Assembly (NCBI GenBank): GCA_016184115.1 | Contig: JACPDH010000052.1 | Coordinates: 35,587 to 99,586, forward strand | Direction: 5' to 3' | From: Acidobacteriota bacterium | GTDB lineage: Bacteria; Acidobacteriota; Thermoanaerobaculia; Gp7-AA8 | Length of the DNA: 64,000 nucleotides | Part shown: in pieces, positions 25,622-34,363 of the stretch | Layout of the letters: each line of letters begins with the position of its first letter | How positions within the stretch are numbered: the first letter of the stretch is position 1 | The notes under the pieces: generated by a model | Database searches by the model: none | What the model was told of the DNA's origin: nothing | What the model saw: the letters and a program-made list of their open reading frames with translations, nothing else | Translations under genes and position numbers: made by a program

Positions 25622-27601
25622 TCATGGAGGAGCGTCGGTCGCTCGCCGAAGCAGCTCGGGTCGAGCTGCAGCCGTCGCTCCATGACCTCTGTAGCGCTCC
25701 GCCTCGATCGGCTTCTTCGCCTTCTCGAGGGCGCGCACGATCGCGATGTAGGAGTCGGTCCGCCGCGGATCGCTCGAGAGCGCGCGCCGATAGGCGGCAA
25801 TCGCCTCGGCGACCTGACCCTGACTGAATCGCGCCTCCCCCAAATGATGCCACGCAGCGGCAAACGTCGGTCGCAGCGCGAGCGCACGCTCGAAATAGGC
25901 AGCAGCCTCGCTCGGTCTTCCCATCGTCGCGGTCAGAAGGCCACGATTGAACAACGCCTCCTCCCGCGACGGATCGATCGCAATGGCGTCGTCGAGGAGG
26001 GAGAGACCCTCGTCCTTCTTGCCCAACGCCCAACGCGCGACTCCGAGCCACTCGATCGCCTGAGCGTTGCGGCGGTCGCTGCTGACGATCGACGAAGCGG
26101 TCGCCTCGAGCTCCGCGAATTTCCGCTGTCGCAACTGCGCCATCGCGAGGTCCATGTAAGGCTCGACGGAATCGGGCTTCCAGCTGGGGATCACTTGCCT
26201 GAGCTTCGCCAGTGCCTCGCGACTCGCCCCTCCCGTTGCGCGGAGAACCGCAATGGCGCGGTACGCGTCTCCCAAGGTGCCCTCTGGCGCGACTCCTCGA
26301 TCGAGGAAGTGCACGTCACCGACCGACGGATCGCGCTCATCGAGGGGCGCGCGCAGCTCGTCGCCACCCGGCACGCGTCGGATGAGATGATCGGTCATGA
26401 CCGCGTGGACAACGTCCTGCGTCCTCCGCTTCGGCATGTGACACGCGACGCAATCCGCCTCAGCTTCGTCGTGCATTCCGCTGCACGACGCGAGCGCATG
26501 ACATTCGCGGCATACCTTCGCGTAATGCGCAGCGCGCTCCGCCGCAGGGACCTTTCGATGAGGGTCGTGACAGCTGAGGCACGAGAGCCGTCCCTTGCTC
26601 CGGAGAAAGCACCGACTCTGCTCCAGCCTGTAGGGATGATGGTTGATCTCGAAGCGCTCCCCGCGCGGACGCCCGACCTCGTCGACATCGAGGCCGACCA
26701 GATACTCCGCGAGCTGCGTGCCTGGGCGAAAGGCGTAGACGTCATTCCCTAACCTGCGAATGCCGGGAAGCGCGACCGCCGGTTGCATGTGGCAGCCGTA
26801 GCAAATGTCGCGAGTGCGACTTGGCGCAATCCCCGCGGGATTCACGATCGCAAGCTTCGCCTGGTCATCGTTGCCGTCGAGGGCGCCGCGCACGTGGTTC
26901 GCGCCCGGTCCGTGGCAACGCTGGCAGCCGATGCCGTGCGGTAGCGTTTCAGGGAACGACTGCGCTCGCCAGTATCCGCGCGTGTCCCGTTCGATCTCCG
27001 GATACGCGTTGTGGCAAAACATGCATTCGTGCCTAACGCGACGAGTCACGCCGTCGTGATCGGCACGGTCATACCCCGGCGCCATTCCCCACTGCTTCGT
27101 TTCCGCATACCAGGCAATCGGAAGCTGATAGATCTCACCGTTGGGCGCCGCGTAGAGATACGTCCTCGCATGGTTCCCCGATCCCAGGATCCAGGTGACC
27201 TCCTGCTCGAGTAGATTGATCGGCCGCCCGTCCTTTGCGAGCTGCCAGCGCCGGAACAGGAGCTTGCCGTCGCGCTTTCGCATCTCGAAGTGCTGCCCCG
27301 ACTTCTCGTGAACGTATGGCGTTCCGTCAAACGACTCCACCTCCGCCGCGTCAGCAGGAGAGGCAAACGAGCGTGCCATGCCCACTTCCCGGTAACTCTC
27401 CGCCAGGTCTGAATGGCATTCCGCACACGCTCCATCGGCAACATAGCCCGGAGCGGAACCCGTTGTCTCACGAAGACCGAGCGATTCGAGCGGATCGGTC
27501 GCGGGCTGCGCGGCCGCTGGCGTGCCAAACACGATCGCAAGCGTGGCGCAGAGCGCGATCGCGCAAATCACGAATCGCCGACCGTCTTTCACGTGTCTCA
27601 T
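25622..27601 (-). CDS. Seven-heme cytochrome c with C-terminal TPR domain
   Basis: The chosen start, ATG 27601 (MRHVKDGRRFVICAIALC), begins with a signal peptide and gives 659 residues. The N-terminal two-thirds hold seven CXXCH motifs: CAECH, CMFCH, CQRCH, CYGCH, CLSCH, CRECH and CVACH. A CSGMH between the sixth and seventh looks like a lost eighth site. The C-terminal third is four or more TPR units (for example EALFNRGLLTATMGRPSEAAAYFERALALRP). Multiheme-TPR proteins of this kind are known in cytochrome c554-like families and are thought to act as periplasmic reductases or scaffolds. It lies 44 nt downstream of the sigma-54 activator and is probably cotranscribed. Frame upstream of 27601 is non-family sequence. 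Confidence 0.85.
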   Translation of the reverse strand: MRHVKDGRRFVICAIALCATLAIVFGTPAAAQPATDPLESLGLRETTGSAPGYVADGACAECHSDLAESYREVGMARSFASPADAAEVESFDGTPYVHEKSGQHFEMRKRDGKLLFRRWQLAKDGRPINLLEQEVTWILGSGNHARTYLYAAPNGEIYQLPIAWYAETKQWGMAPGYDRADHDGVTRRVRHECMFCHNAYPEIERDTRGYWRAQSFPETLPHGIGCQRCHGPGANHVRGALDGNDDQAKLAIVNPAGIAPSRTRDICYGCHMQPAVALPGIRRLGNDVYAFRPGTQLAEYLVGLDVDEVGRPRGERFEINHHPYRLEQSRCFLRSKGRLSCLSCHDPHRKVPAAERAAHYAKVCRECHALASCSGMHDEAEADCVACHMPKRRTQDVVHAVMTDHLIRRVPGGDELRAPLDERDPSVGDVHFLDRGVAPEGTLGDAYRAIAVLRATGGASREALAKLRQVIPSWKPDSVEPYMDLAMAQLRQRKFAELEATASSIVSSDRRNAQAIEWLGVARWALGKKDEGLSLLDDAIAIDPSREEALFNRGLLTATMGRPSEAAAYFERALALRPTFAAAWHHLGEARFSQGQVAEAIAAYRRALSSDPRRTDSYIAIVRALEKAKKPIEAERYRGHGATAAARPELLRRATDAPP

Positions 27602-27645
27602 TGGAGACAACGAGTGTAGACGATCGGGAGGAGAAAACTGCTCGG

Positions 27646-29037
27646 TCAGTCGATGTGCAGTTCCCGCATACGCCGCCAGAGGGTAGTTCGGCTCATGCCG
27701 AGCTCTTTCGCGGCTTCCATGCGATTCCACCGAACTCGCTCGAGCGTCTGACGGATTCTGCGCTCCTCGGCGAGCTCTCCAGCTTCGGACGATCGTGTCT
27801 GCTCGCGCTCGAGCTCCTCGCCTCCCGACTGCGCGGCGCGCGGGTGAACGATCTCGTCCGGGAGATCCTCGATCTGAAGCGTCTGTCCCTTCCCGACCGA
27901 GACCGCATACTCGAGTGCATTCTCGAGCTCGCGAACGTTCCCGGGCCACGGATAATCGAGCATCGCGCGGAGGGCGTCAGGAGAGAATTGCAGGTCACGG
28001 CCGTGCCTCCCCGCGACGCGATGGAGCAGGTAGCGCGCGAGCGGCTCGATGTCTTCTCGCCTGTCTCGAAGCGGCGGAATCTCGATCGGAACGACGCGGA
28101 GTCGATAGAACAGATCCTCACGGAAACGTCCTTCGGCGACCGCGCGACGAAGATCGACGTTCGTCGCAGCGACGATCCGTGCGTCGGTCTCGATTGAGCG
28201 TGATTCCCCCACGCGCTCGAAGCGTCGCTCCTGCAGGACGCGGAGGAGCTTCACCTGCAGCGGGAGCGGCAGATCGCCGATCTCGTCGAGAAACAGCGTG
28301 CCCTTCGCCGCGGCCTCGAAGCGTCCCACGCGGTCACGGATCGCACTCGTGAATGCTCCGCGTACGTGCCCAAAGAGCTCGCTTTCGAGCAGCTCGCTCG
28401 GAAGTGCGCCGCAATTGACCGCGACGAATGGGCCGTTGCGATGAGGTGAATTGGCATGAATTGCCCGCGAGACGACTTCTTTCCCGGTGCCGCTCTCTCC
28501 CGTCAGGAGGATCGTCGCGTCACTCGAGCGGAGGTTCTCGATCAACCCGAAGACCTTCGCCATCGCCGCAGAACGCGCAATGAGGCCGGAAAAGAACGTA
28601 GGGGCGCCCGTGCCGGAGTAAGTGTCTTCCTCCGCCGGACGCACGACGACAATGTAGGCGACGCGCCGGTCACAGATGCCGTGCACGTCCGGGACGAACG
28701 GCGCCGCGCTGATCGACAACGGCCGCGCGCCATCCCGTGTCTCGATGAACGCGCGGTATCCCTCGCGTTTCTCGCCTGCGGCGAGCGCAACGCGCATGGC
28801 GCCGTCGGGGCCGAACATGTCTCGCCCTAACAGCTCCTCGACGGGACGTCCTACGACCGAGCTTGCCTGCTCTGCCCCGAGGAGCGTCTCGATCCGATCA
28901 GACACATGAAGCACCCTGAAAGCATGATCGAGGCAGACGATCCCACGACTGAGCGAACTGAATACCGCACTCACCGCGATGAGCGGTGCGTACTCCGCTT
29001 CGATACTGCAGCTGGGGTCTTGCACTCGGTCCGCCAT
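27646..29037 (-). CDS. Sigma-54-dependent transcriptional activator, PAS-AAA-Fis
   Basis: The 463-residue product has an N-terminal PAS-like sensor (residues about 20-125), an AAA+ domain and a C-terminal Fis-type helix-turn-helix (AAKELGMSRTTLWRRMREL). Walker A is GESGTGKE at residues 180-187 and Walker B is GTLFLDEIGD near 245. The sigma-54 contact loop reads GAFTSA at 227-232, where GAFTGA is usual. No phosphoacceptor receiver domain is present, so it probably senses a ligand or redox state through the PAS domain. The adjacent heptaheme gene and the sigma-54 promoter at 23381 make the respiratory genes its likely targets. Confidence 0.92.
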   Translation of the reverse strand: MADRVQDPSCSIEAEYAPLIAVSAVFSSLSRGIVCLDHAFRVLHVSDRIETLLGAEQASSVVGRPVEELLGRDMFGPDGAMRVALAAGEKREGYRAFIETRDGARPLSISAAPFVPDVHGICDRRVAYIVVVRPAEEDTYSGTGAPTFFSGLIARSAAMAKVFGLIENLRSSDATILLTGESGTGKEVVSRAIHANSPHRNGPFVAVNCGALPSELLESELFGHVRGAFTSAIRDRVGRFEAAAKGTLFLDEIGDLPLPLQVKLLRVLQERRFERVGESRSIETDARIVAATNVDLRRAVAEGRFREDLFYRLRVVPIEIPPLRDRREDIEPLARYLLHRVAGRHGRDLQFSPDALRAMLDYPWPGNVRELENALEYAVSVGKGQTLQIEDLPDEIVHPRAAQSGGEELEREQTRSSEAGELAEERRIRQTLERVRWNRMEAAKELGMSRTTLWRRMRELHID

Positions 29038-29174
29038 GGGATGTACTCATCGACATCCTAGCTTCCGCTCGCCGGGAGTATGTGATCCAGCGCACCGTCA
29101 GCCCAAGCATTGCGCTGTCGACGGAGTTTGGACGACTGGAGCATCTGACGTGGCCGAACCGAGAAGGCGATTCG

Positions 29175-29846
29175 TTATCGTTTCGCGTCACGCCAGACTC
29201 GATCGAAATCGTGTTGCGCGTCGTCCGTCAACGCTCGCATCGCGTTCTCGATCTTCAGGCGCCACGATTCGACCCCTTCGGAATCGAGCTCACGAGGAAC
29301 GTCGATCGGCTCGCCGTAGACGAACATCACGCGGCTCAGCGGCTTCGGAATCTCAAAGCCATCCCACGACCGCAGCACCTTTTTTCGGTCGGATATGACC
29401 GCGACGGGAAGCACCGGCGCTCCGGTGCGTTGTGCCGCCAGGACGACGCCCGTCTGCGCGATGAGTGCAGGGCCCTTCGGGCCGTCGGGAGTAATCGCGA
29501 TGTTCTCCCCGCGCTCCGCACACTCGACCATTTCGCGGAGGGCAGCGCCTCCGCCTCGCGTTGACGATCCTCTTGCTGCCGTCACCCCGAAGCGCTCCAT
29601 CGTTTTCGCGATGAGCTCGCCATCCTTGTGCCTCGAGATCATGACGATGATCGGCTTACGGTGCCTCGAAAAGACCATCAGCAACAGATAGCGGTGCCAG
29701 AATGAGAGGAGATACGGCCTCCCCGACTTGTTCATCTCCTCGATCCGTCCCGCATAGGCGTGACGGACACGGACCGTCGAGTGGAGCAGCCGCATGAACG
29801 CCGAGGCGACTCTCGGGATCAGGAAAGCCTGCAGCTTCGGGTTCAT
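29175..29846 (-). CDS. Lysophospholipid acyltransferase family protein (DUF374)
   Basis: The 223-residue product fits the DUF374 family encoded next to lipid A genes: N-terminal amphipathic segment, SFWHRYLLLM near residue 49, SRHKDGELIA near 71, RGSSTRGGGAALREM near 92 and ITPDGPKGPA near 117. The histidine-aspartate pair in HKDGE replaces the classical HX4D motif. It probably acylates an envelope lipid, possibly lipid A. Its ATG overlaps the msbA stop by 4 nt, so it is coupled to msbA and lpxB. The 137 bp upstream of the sigma-54 activator, next to this gene's stop, show no terminator I can defend. Confidence 0.85.
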   Translation of the reverse strand: MNPKLQAFLIPRVASAFMRLLHSTVRVRHAYAGRIEEMNKSGRPYLLSFWHRYLLLMVFSRHRKPIIVMISRHKDGELIAKTMERFGVTAARGSSTRGGGAALREMVECAERGENIAITPDGPKGPALIAQTGVVLAAQRTGAPVLPVAVISDRKKVLRSWDGFEIPKPLSRVMFVYGEPIDVPRELDSEGVESWRLKIENAMRALTDDAQHDFDRVWRDAKR

Positions 29847-31747
29847 GCTCCGTCGTCCGCCGGCTTGTCGTCTTCGAGGAACTGAAGGTCGTAGAGTTTC
29901 CGGTAGACGCCATCGAGGGCCAGCAGTTCTTCATGTGTGCCGACTTCGGCGATCGCGCCGCGCTCGAGCACCACGATCTTGTTCGCCCGGCGCACCGTCG
30001 ACAGGCGGTGCGCGATGACGAGCGTCGTCTTTCCTTCCATCAGGTTCGCGAGGGCCTGCTGTACGAGCCGCTCCGACTCGGTGTCGAGCGCCGAAGTCGC
30101 CTCGTCGAGGATGAGAATCGGAGAGTCCTTCATGATTGCGCGCGCGATCGCGAGCCGCTGACGTTGCCCGCCGGAGAGGAGAACGCCAGACTCTCCAATC
30201 TGCGCGTCGTAGCCCTCCGGGAGCGCTTCGATGAAGTCCGCCGCGTTCGCAGCCCGAGCCGCAGCCTCGATCCTCTCGATCGGAACGTCGGCGCGGCCGT
30301 ACGCGATGTTGTTCCTCACGGAGTCATTGAAGAGGATCACTTCCTGCGTCACGATCCCGATCATTCCGCGAAGCGAGTCGAACGTCAGCTCTCTCACGTC
30401 GGTCCCGTTGATCGTCAGCGAGCCTGCGCTCACGTCATAGAAGCGCGGCAGGAGGTTCACGAGCGTCGACTTGCCGGCGCCACTTCCTCCGACGATCGCC
30501 ACCATCTCTCCCTGCGCGATCTTCAGGTTGACGTTCGATAGCACCGGCTCGGCGTCGTACGAGAAGCTGACCCGGTCGTATTCGATGCCGGAGCCCATGG
30601 CGCTGAGAGTCTTCGCACCGGCCTTTTCTTTGACTTCGTTCTCCACGTCGAGCATGTTGAACATCCGCTCCGCCGCGGAGAGCGCCGTGTTCATCGCGAG
30701 GTTGACTTTGTTAAGCCGCTTGATCGGCGCATACATCAGAGAGACGGTCAACAGGAACGCGATGAATTCCCCGAGCGTGAGCACCCCAGCCTTGATCCGG
30801 ATGCTGGCATAGCCAAAAAGAAGCACCATGCAGACGCCGGCGAGCAGTTCCATGACGGGCGAGCTCGTCGCCTGAATTCGCCGTGCCTTCAAGTTGATCT
30901 GCAGATGGCGCTGTGTCGCTTCGTGGAACCGGCGGATCTCGAACTTCTCCATCGCGAATGCCTTCACGATGCGGAAGCCCTTGATCGATTCCTCGAGGAT
31001 CGTCGCGATGTCCGCCATCCGTTCCTGAGAAACGCGCGTGGCGCGGCGCAGGCGGCGGCCAAACTGTACGACCGGCAGCACGATGATCGGCCCGACCACG
31101 AATGTCACGAACGCAAGCTCCGTGTTCCGCAGCACGACGATTGCGAAGAGGACGATGAGATTGAGCGACTCCTGAAAAAGGTCTCCCATCCTCACCGACA
31201 CCGCGGCCTGCACCGCGTCGGCGTCGGACACGATGCGCGAAACGAGCTCGCCGGTAGGGCGCTTCGAGAAGAATCGATTGCTCTGCCTGATGATCGATTC
31301 GTAGACGGCGTTCCGAAGGTCGCGCACCGTCGACAACCCAACACGTTCGAACGCGTACTCCGAGAAGAACATCGATGCTGCGCGAAGAATGATGACGAGC
31401 GTCAAGGCGACGAGAACGTACTTCCATCGCACATCGCGCTTAGAATCCCACCACTGCTGCGCCGGATCGATGACCTCGTGAATCGTTCTCCCGAAAGCGC
31501 TTCGCTCTTCCGGTGGCTTGTGATTCTCGAGGATGAAGTCGAGGGCGCGGGTCTTCCTCGCCTTTTGCGCCGCTTGCTCTTCACCGCCGGGTCCAGCGTT
31601 CCTGCTCAGCACATCGTCGAACAGCGGCTGGACGAGCGTGACCATCGCGCCATTCGTACCGGCGACGGCAATCATGCTTCCAAAGGCAACGATCGCCCAG
31701 AATCGATATGGGCGAACGTAGGCGTAGAGTCGGCGAAGGACGTTCAT
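29843..31747 (-). CDS. msbA: Lipid A/LPS-core flippase, ABC transporter MsbA-like
   Basis: The 634-residue half-transporter has six predicted membrane helices in the first 340 residues, then an ATPase domain with Walker A GGSGAGKST, the Q-loop, signature LSGGQRQRLAIARA, Walker B ILILDEATSALD and the H-loop in IAHRLSTVRR. MsbA flips lipid A-core across the inner membrane. The extra hydrophilic stretch after the first helix (about residues 40-105) is longer than in E. coli MsbA. Its neighbours lpxB and a lipid acyltransferase support this substrate over a drug-export role. Confidence 0.9.
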   Translation of the reverse strand: MNVLRRLYAYVRPYRFWAIVAFGSMIAVAGTNGAMVTLVQPLFDDVLSRNAGPGGEEQAAQKARKTRALDFILENHKPPEERSAFGRTIHEVIDPAQQWWDSKRDVRWKYVLVALTLVIILRAASMFFSEYAFERVGLSTVRDLRNAVYESIIRQSNRFFSKRPTGELVSRIVSDADAVQAAVSVRMGDLFQESLNLIVLFAIVVLRNTELAFVTFVVGPIIVLPVVQFGRRLRRATRVSQERMADIATILEESIKGFRIVKAFAMEKFEIRRFHEATQRHLQINLKARRIQATSSPVMELLAGVCMVLLFGYASIRIKAGVLTLGEFIAFLLTVSLMYAPIKRLNKVNLAMNTALSAAERMFNMLDVENEVKEKAGAKTLSAMGSGIEYDRVSFSYDAEPVLSNVNLKIAQGEMVAIVGGSGAGKSTLVNLLPRFYDVSAGSLTINGTDVRELTFDSLRGMIGIVTQEVILFNDSVRNNIAYGRADVPIERIEAAARAANAADFIEALPEGYDAQIGESGVLLSGGQRQRLAIARAIMKDSPILILDEATSALDTESERLVQQALANLMEGKTTLVIAHRLSTVRRANKIVVLERGAIAEVGTHEELLALDGVYRKLYDLQFLEDDKPADDGA

Positions 31748-31802
31748 CGTATGTCGGCGGTCTTCGATCAGGGTCGAGGCGGCGCGCGCAGCCGCCCGGC
31801 GC

Positions 31803-32918
31803 TCACCGGCGCATCAGTGTAACGATTTTCTCTGCCGCGCGCCGCGAGGCACCGGCTCCCCCGAGCTTCTCTCGCAGCGCGGAGAGCCGCAGCCGAGTCG
31901 CGGCGTGCGTTTCGGGCTCACAGAGCGCGGAGACAGCGGCCGCGATCTCCGGGCCGCAAACCTCGTCCTGCAGCAGCTCCGGAACGATTCGCTCACCCGC
32001 CACGATGTTCACGAGCGCGAAGTTCGGCAATTTCACCAGCCGCCTCGCGAGCGCGTAGCTGAGCGCCGTCAGCTTGTAGACGACGACCATCGGCACGCCG
32101 ATGATTCCCGTCTCGAGCGTTGCGGTTCCCGATGCGCAGATCGCAACGTCCGCGTCGACGATCGCCCGGCGGTCGAGGCCGGAGCGAATCGCGACCGGCA
32201 CGTTCGACGACGCGACGAACTTCTCGAGATGAGAGCGATCGATCGTCGGCGCCTGCACGACGAATGCTTCGACGGGACGCGACGCACCGAGAACCTCGAC
32301 GGCGTCGAGCATCGACGGAAGCAGCGTGTCGATCTCGTGCCGCCGGCTTCCGGGTAGCAGCGCCACTCGAAGCAGCTCGCCGGGCCGCGGTGCTGGACGG
32401 TCGAGTCTTCTGACATTCTCGAGTTGTTCGAGAAGCGGATGACCGACATACGTGACCGACACGCCGTGATCACGATAGAGCTTCTCTTCGAACGGGAAGA
32501 CGACGATCATTTCGTCGATGTTCTTGCGGATCTCGTGGATGCGCCCCTTTCGCCACGCCCAGAGCTGCGGCGAGATGTAGTAGGCGATCTTGAGTCCTCG
32601 CGCGCGGCACGCCTTCGCCAAGCGGAGATTGAAGTCGGGGTAATCGACGAGAAGCACGGCGTCGGGTCTCTCCGCCTCGATACGCTCGACGATCTCGCGG
32701 AACACACGCTTGAACATCGGGATGTGCCTGATGACGTTGAAGAGTCCGACGATGCCAAGCTCGCGGATGTCGTGCAGCAGTTCGACTCCCTGAGCGCGAA
32801 GCCGGTCCCCACCAAACCCGAATGCGCGCAACTCCGGATCGAGCTCCCGAAGATGGCGCACGACTTCCGACGCGTGCAGATCACCCGACGCTTCACCGGT
32901 AATCACGGCGAGCTTCAT
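31803..32918 (-). CDS. lpxB: Lipid-A-disaccharide synthase
   Basis: LpxB joins UDP-diacylglucosamine and lipid X to make the lipid A disaccharide. The 371-residue product starts MKLAVITGEASGDLHASEV and has the family blocks GFGGDRLRAQG near residue 40, LIDYPDFN-like LLVDYPDFNLRLA near 88, and SPQLWAWRKGRI near 122. The ATG at 32918 has a GGAGG site and its ATGA overlaps the VanZ-like stop. An upstream TTG is therefore rejected as start. It is followed after 55 bp by msbA. Confidence 0.95.
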   Translation of the reverse strand: MKLAVITGEASGDLHASEVVRHLRELDPELRAFGFGGDRLRAQGVELLHDIRELGIVGLFNVIRHIPMFKRVFREIVERIEAERPDAVLLVDYPDFNLRLAKACRARGLKIAYYISPQLWAWRKGRIHEIRKNIDEMIVVFPFEEKLYRDHGVSVTYVGHPLLEQLENVRRLDRPAPRPGELLRVALLPGSRRHEIDTLLPSMLDAVEVLGASRPVEAFVVQAPTIDRSHLEKFVASSNVPVAIRSGLDRRAIVDADVAICASGTATLETGIIGVPMVVVYKLTALSYALARRLVKLPNFALVNIVAGERIVPELLQDEVCGPEIAAAVSALCEPETHAATRLRLSALREKLGGAGASRRAAEKIVTLMRR

Positions 32919-33325
32919 CCGTTCTCCCTCCAACGCGCCAGACTCCGCAGAACCAGAACCGCCGTGGTCGCCCCCAACATGTCGAAGACCCAGTCCTTCA
33001 ATGAGGAGTCGCGGTGCGGAACGAGGCTCTGGTGCAACTCATCCGCCACCGCGTGAAGCGAAACGAATACGAGAATCGCAGCCCCGGCAATGCGTGAGGA
33101 GCCCCATCGAAACGACGACACGAAGAACAGGAGGAGCGCGCCGAGCACGAAGTACTCGAGGAAATGCGCGACGCGATCGTCGAACGCAATCGTGATCTCG
33201 TTCCCGGGAACCGACGACGCGAGGAAGATCGCCGCCATGTAAAGCGCCGCCGGGATCGCGCGGATAACCGGCTCGAGACGGCCTGTCGTCAGCGGTCCGC
33301 GGAGCGCTCGCAGCAGTGTGCTCAT
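32915..33325 (-). CDS. VanZ-like membrane protein
   Basis: The 136-residue product has about four hydrophobic segments and the VanZ-family polar residues: SSVPG near residue 38, DDRVAHFLEYFVLGALLL near 50, a DELHQ block near 95 and RDSSLKDWVFDMLGA near 105-119. VanZ-like proteins sit in the inner membrane. The founding member gives low-level teicoplanin resistance, and most relatives have no known function. The start ATG 33325 follows a non-family extension. It overlaps lpxB by 4 nt. Confidence 0.8.
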   Translation of the reverse strand: MSTLLRALRGPLTTGRLEPVIRAIPAALYMAAIFLASSVPGNEITIAFDDRVAHFLEYFVLGALLLFFVSSFRWGSSRIAGAAILVFVSLHAVADELHQSLVPHRDSSLKDWVFDMLGATTAVLVLRSLARWRENG

Positions 33326-33425
33326 CGCCCGTCCGCAATCTCGCGGGCACCGCACCGAAGAACCGATCGTATGCCGTCCGGAACCAGCGGCGGAACGACG
33401 AGCGCGGCGCAAGCGCGTCGATTCA

Positions 33426-33932
33426 TCACGATTCGCGCCGGCCCACTTCGAGACTACCGAACCGGGGGCGCAGTTTTGCGAACGTGACGCCGAGGTCCTC
33501 CGGGACGAGACGAGTTGCTGCCGTCACCGTCATGAAGTTCGAGTCGCCACCCCAGCGTGGAACGATGTGCATGTGGTAGTGATCGGCGATCCCAGCACCC
33601 GCCGCCGACCCGATGTTCATCCCGATGTTGAACCCGTGCGGGCCGTAGACCTCGGAGAGTATCCGCTGCGCGACTGCCGTCGTCCTGATGAGCGCCGCAA
33701 GGATCTCGTCGCTGCTGTCGGTCAGCCGCGCGGTGTGGACCACAGGCGCGACCATCAGGTGCCCATTCGTGTAAGGAAACTTGTTCATCATGACGATGAC
33801 ATCATCGTCGCGATAGAGCGTCAGCGTCGCCTCGCGGTCGTCGCGAGCCGCGGCCACACAGAAAATGCATCCGTTATCGGGCGCGGGGGCGGTCAAGTAG
33901 GCGAACCTCCACGGGGTGAAGAGCGTACGCAT
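33426..33932 (-). CDS. HIT-family nucleotide hydrolase/phosphorylase
   Basis: The 168-residue product starts MRTLFTPWRFAYL, the usual N-terminus of the Ap4A-phosphorylase-like HIT branch. It carries CIFC near residue 22 and the histidine triad HYHMHIVPRW near residue 121. HIT enzymes split dinucleoside polyphosphates or nucleoside phosphoramidates. A GTG at 33968 overlapping the HU stop is an alternative start but would add 12 non-family residues. Confidence 0.9.
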   Translation of the reverse strand: MRTLFTPWRFAYLTAPAPDNGCIFCVAAARDDREATLTLYRDDDVIVMMNKFPYTNGHLMVAPVVHTARLTDSSDEILAALIRTTAVAQRILSEVYGPHGFNIGMNIGSAAGAGIADHYHMHIVPRWGGDSNFMTVTAATRLVPEDLGVTFAKLRPRFGSLEVGRRES

Positions 33933-33964
33933 CGCTGGCCGGGGGCGACGAAACGCCTCCCGCC

Positions 33965-34270
33965 TCACTCCTCGTCGTCGTCCTCGAACGTATGTCCGGG
34001 ATTGATGAGCTCCTTGAGCTCCTTGCCCGGCTTGAAGTACGGAATCCGCTTCGACGGAACTTCGACTTTCGCACCCGTCTTCGGATTGCGGCCCATGCGC
34101 GACTTGCGGCTCCGGATGCGGAAGCTGCCGAAGCCGCGAAGCTCGATCTTCTCGCCCTCGCGAAGCGACTCGACGATGGAGTCGAGAACGACGTTGACGA
34201 TTGCCTCGGCCTGCTTCTTCGTGAGCTGGACGGTGCGGGCAACTTCGTCGACGAGTCCCGCCTTGGTCAT
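33965..34270 (-). CDS. HU/IHF-family DNA-binding protein
   Basis: A nucleoid protein that bends DNA. From ATG 34270 the product has 101 residues, begins MTKAGLVDEVA and has the beta-arm signature GFGSFRIRSRKSRMGRNPKTG, listed here as spanning residues 46-66. It ends with an acidic tail (FEDDDEE). An AAGGG site lies 7 nt before this ATG. A GTG at 34324 with a stronger GGGAGGC site would add 18 residues (MVTSDPTVIDNEESKGPV) and cannot be excluded. It lies 93 bp downstream of sppA. Confidence 0.92.
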   Translation of the reverse strand: MTKAGLVDEVARTVQLTKKQAEAIVNVVLDSIVESLREGEKIELRGFGSFRIRSRKSRMGRNPKTGAKVEVPSKRIPYFKPGKELKELINPGHTFEDDDEE

Positions 34271-34363
34271 CACGGGGCCCTTCGACTCCTCGTTATCGAT
34301 GACGGTAGGATCTGATGTCACCACGCCTCCCAGAGCAGAATACTCATTCCACGCTTCGTCGGT

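Noticed and set aside
31803..32933. TTG at 32933 as lpxB start
   Set aside because: ATG 32918 has a GGAGG site, matches the family N-terminus and overlaps the upstream stop as ATGA.
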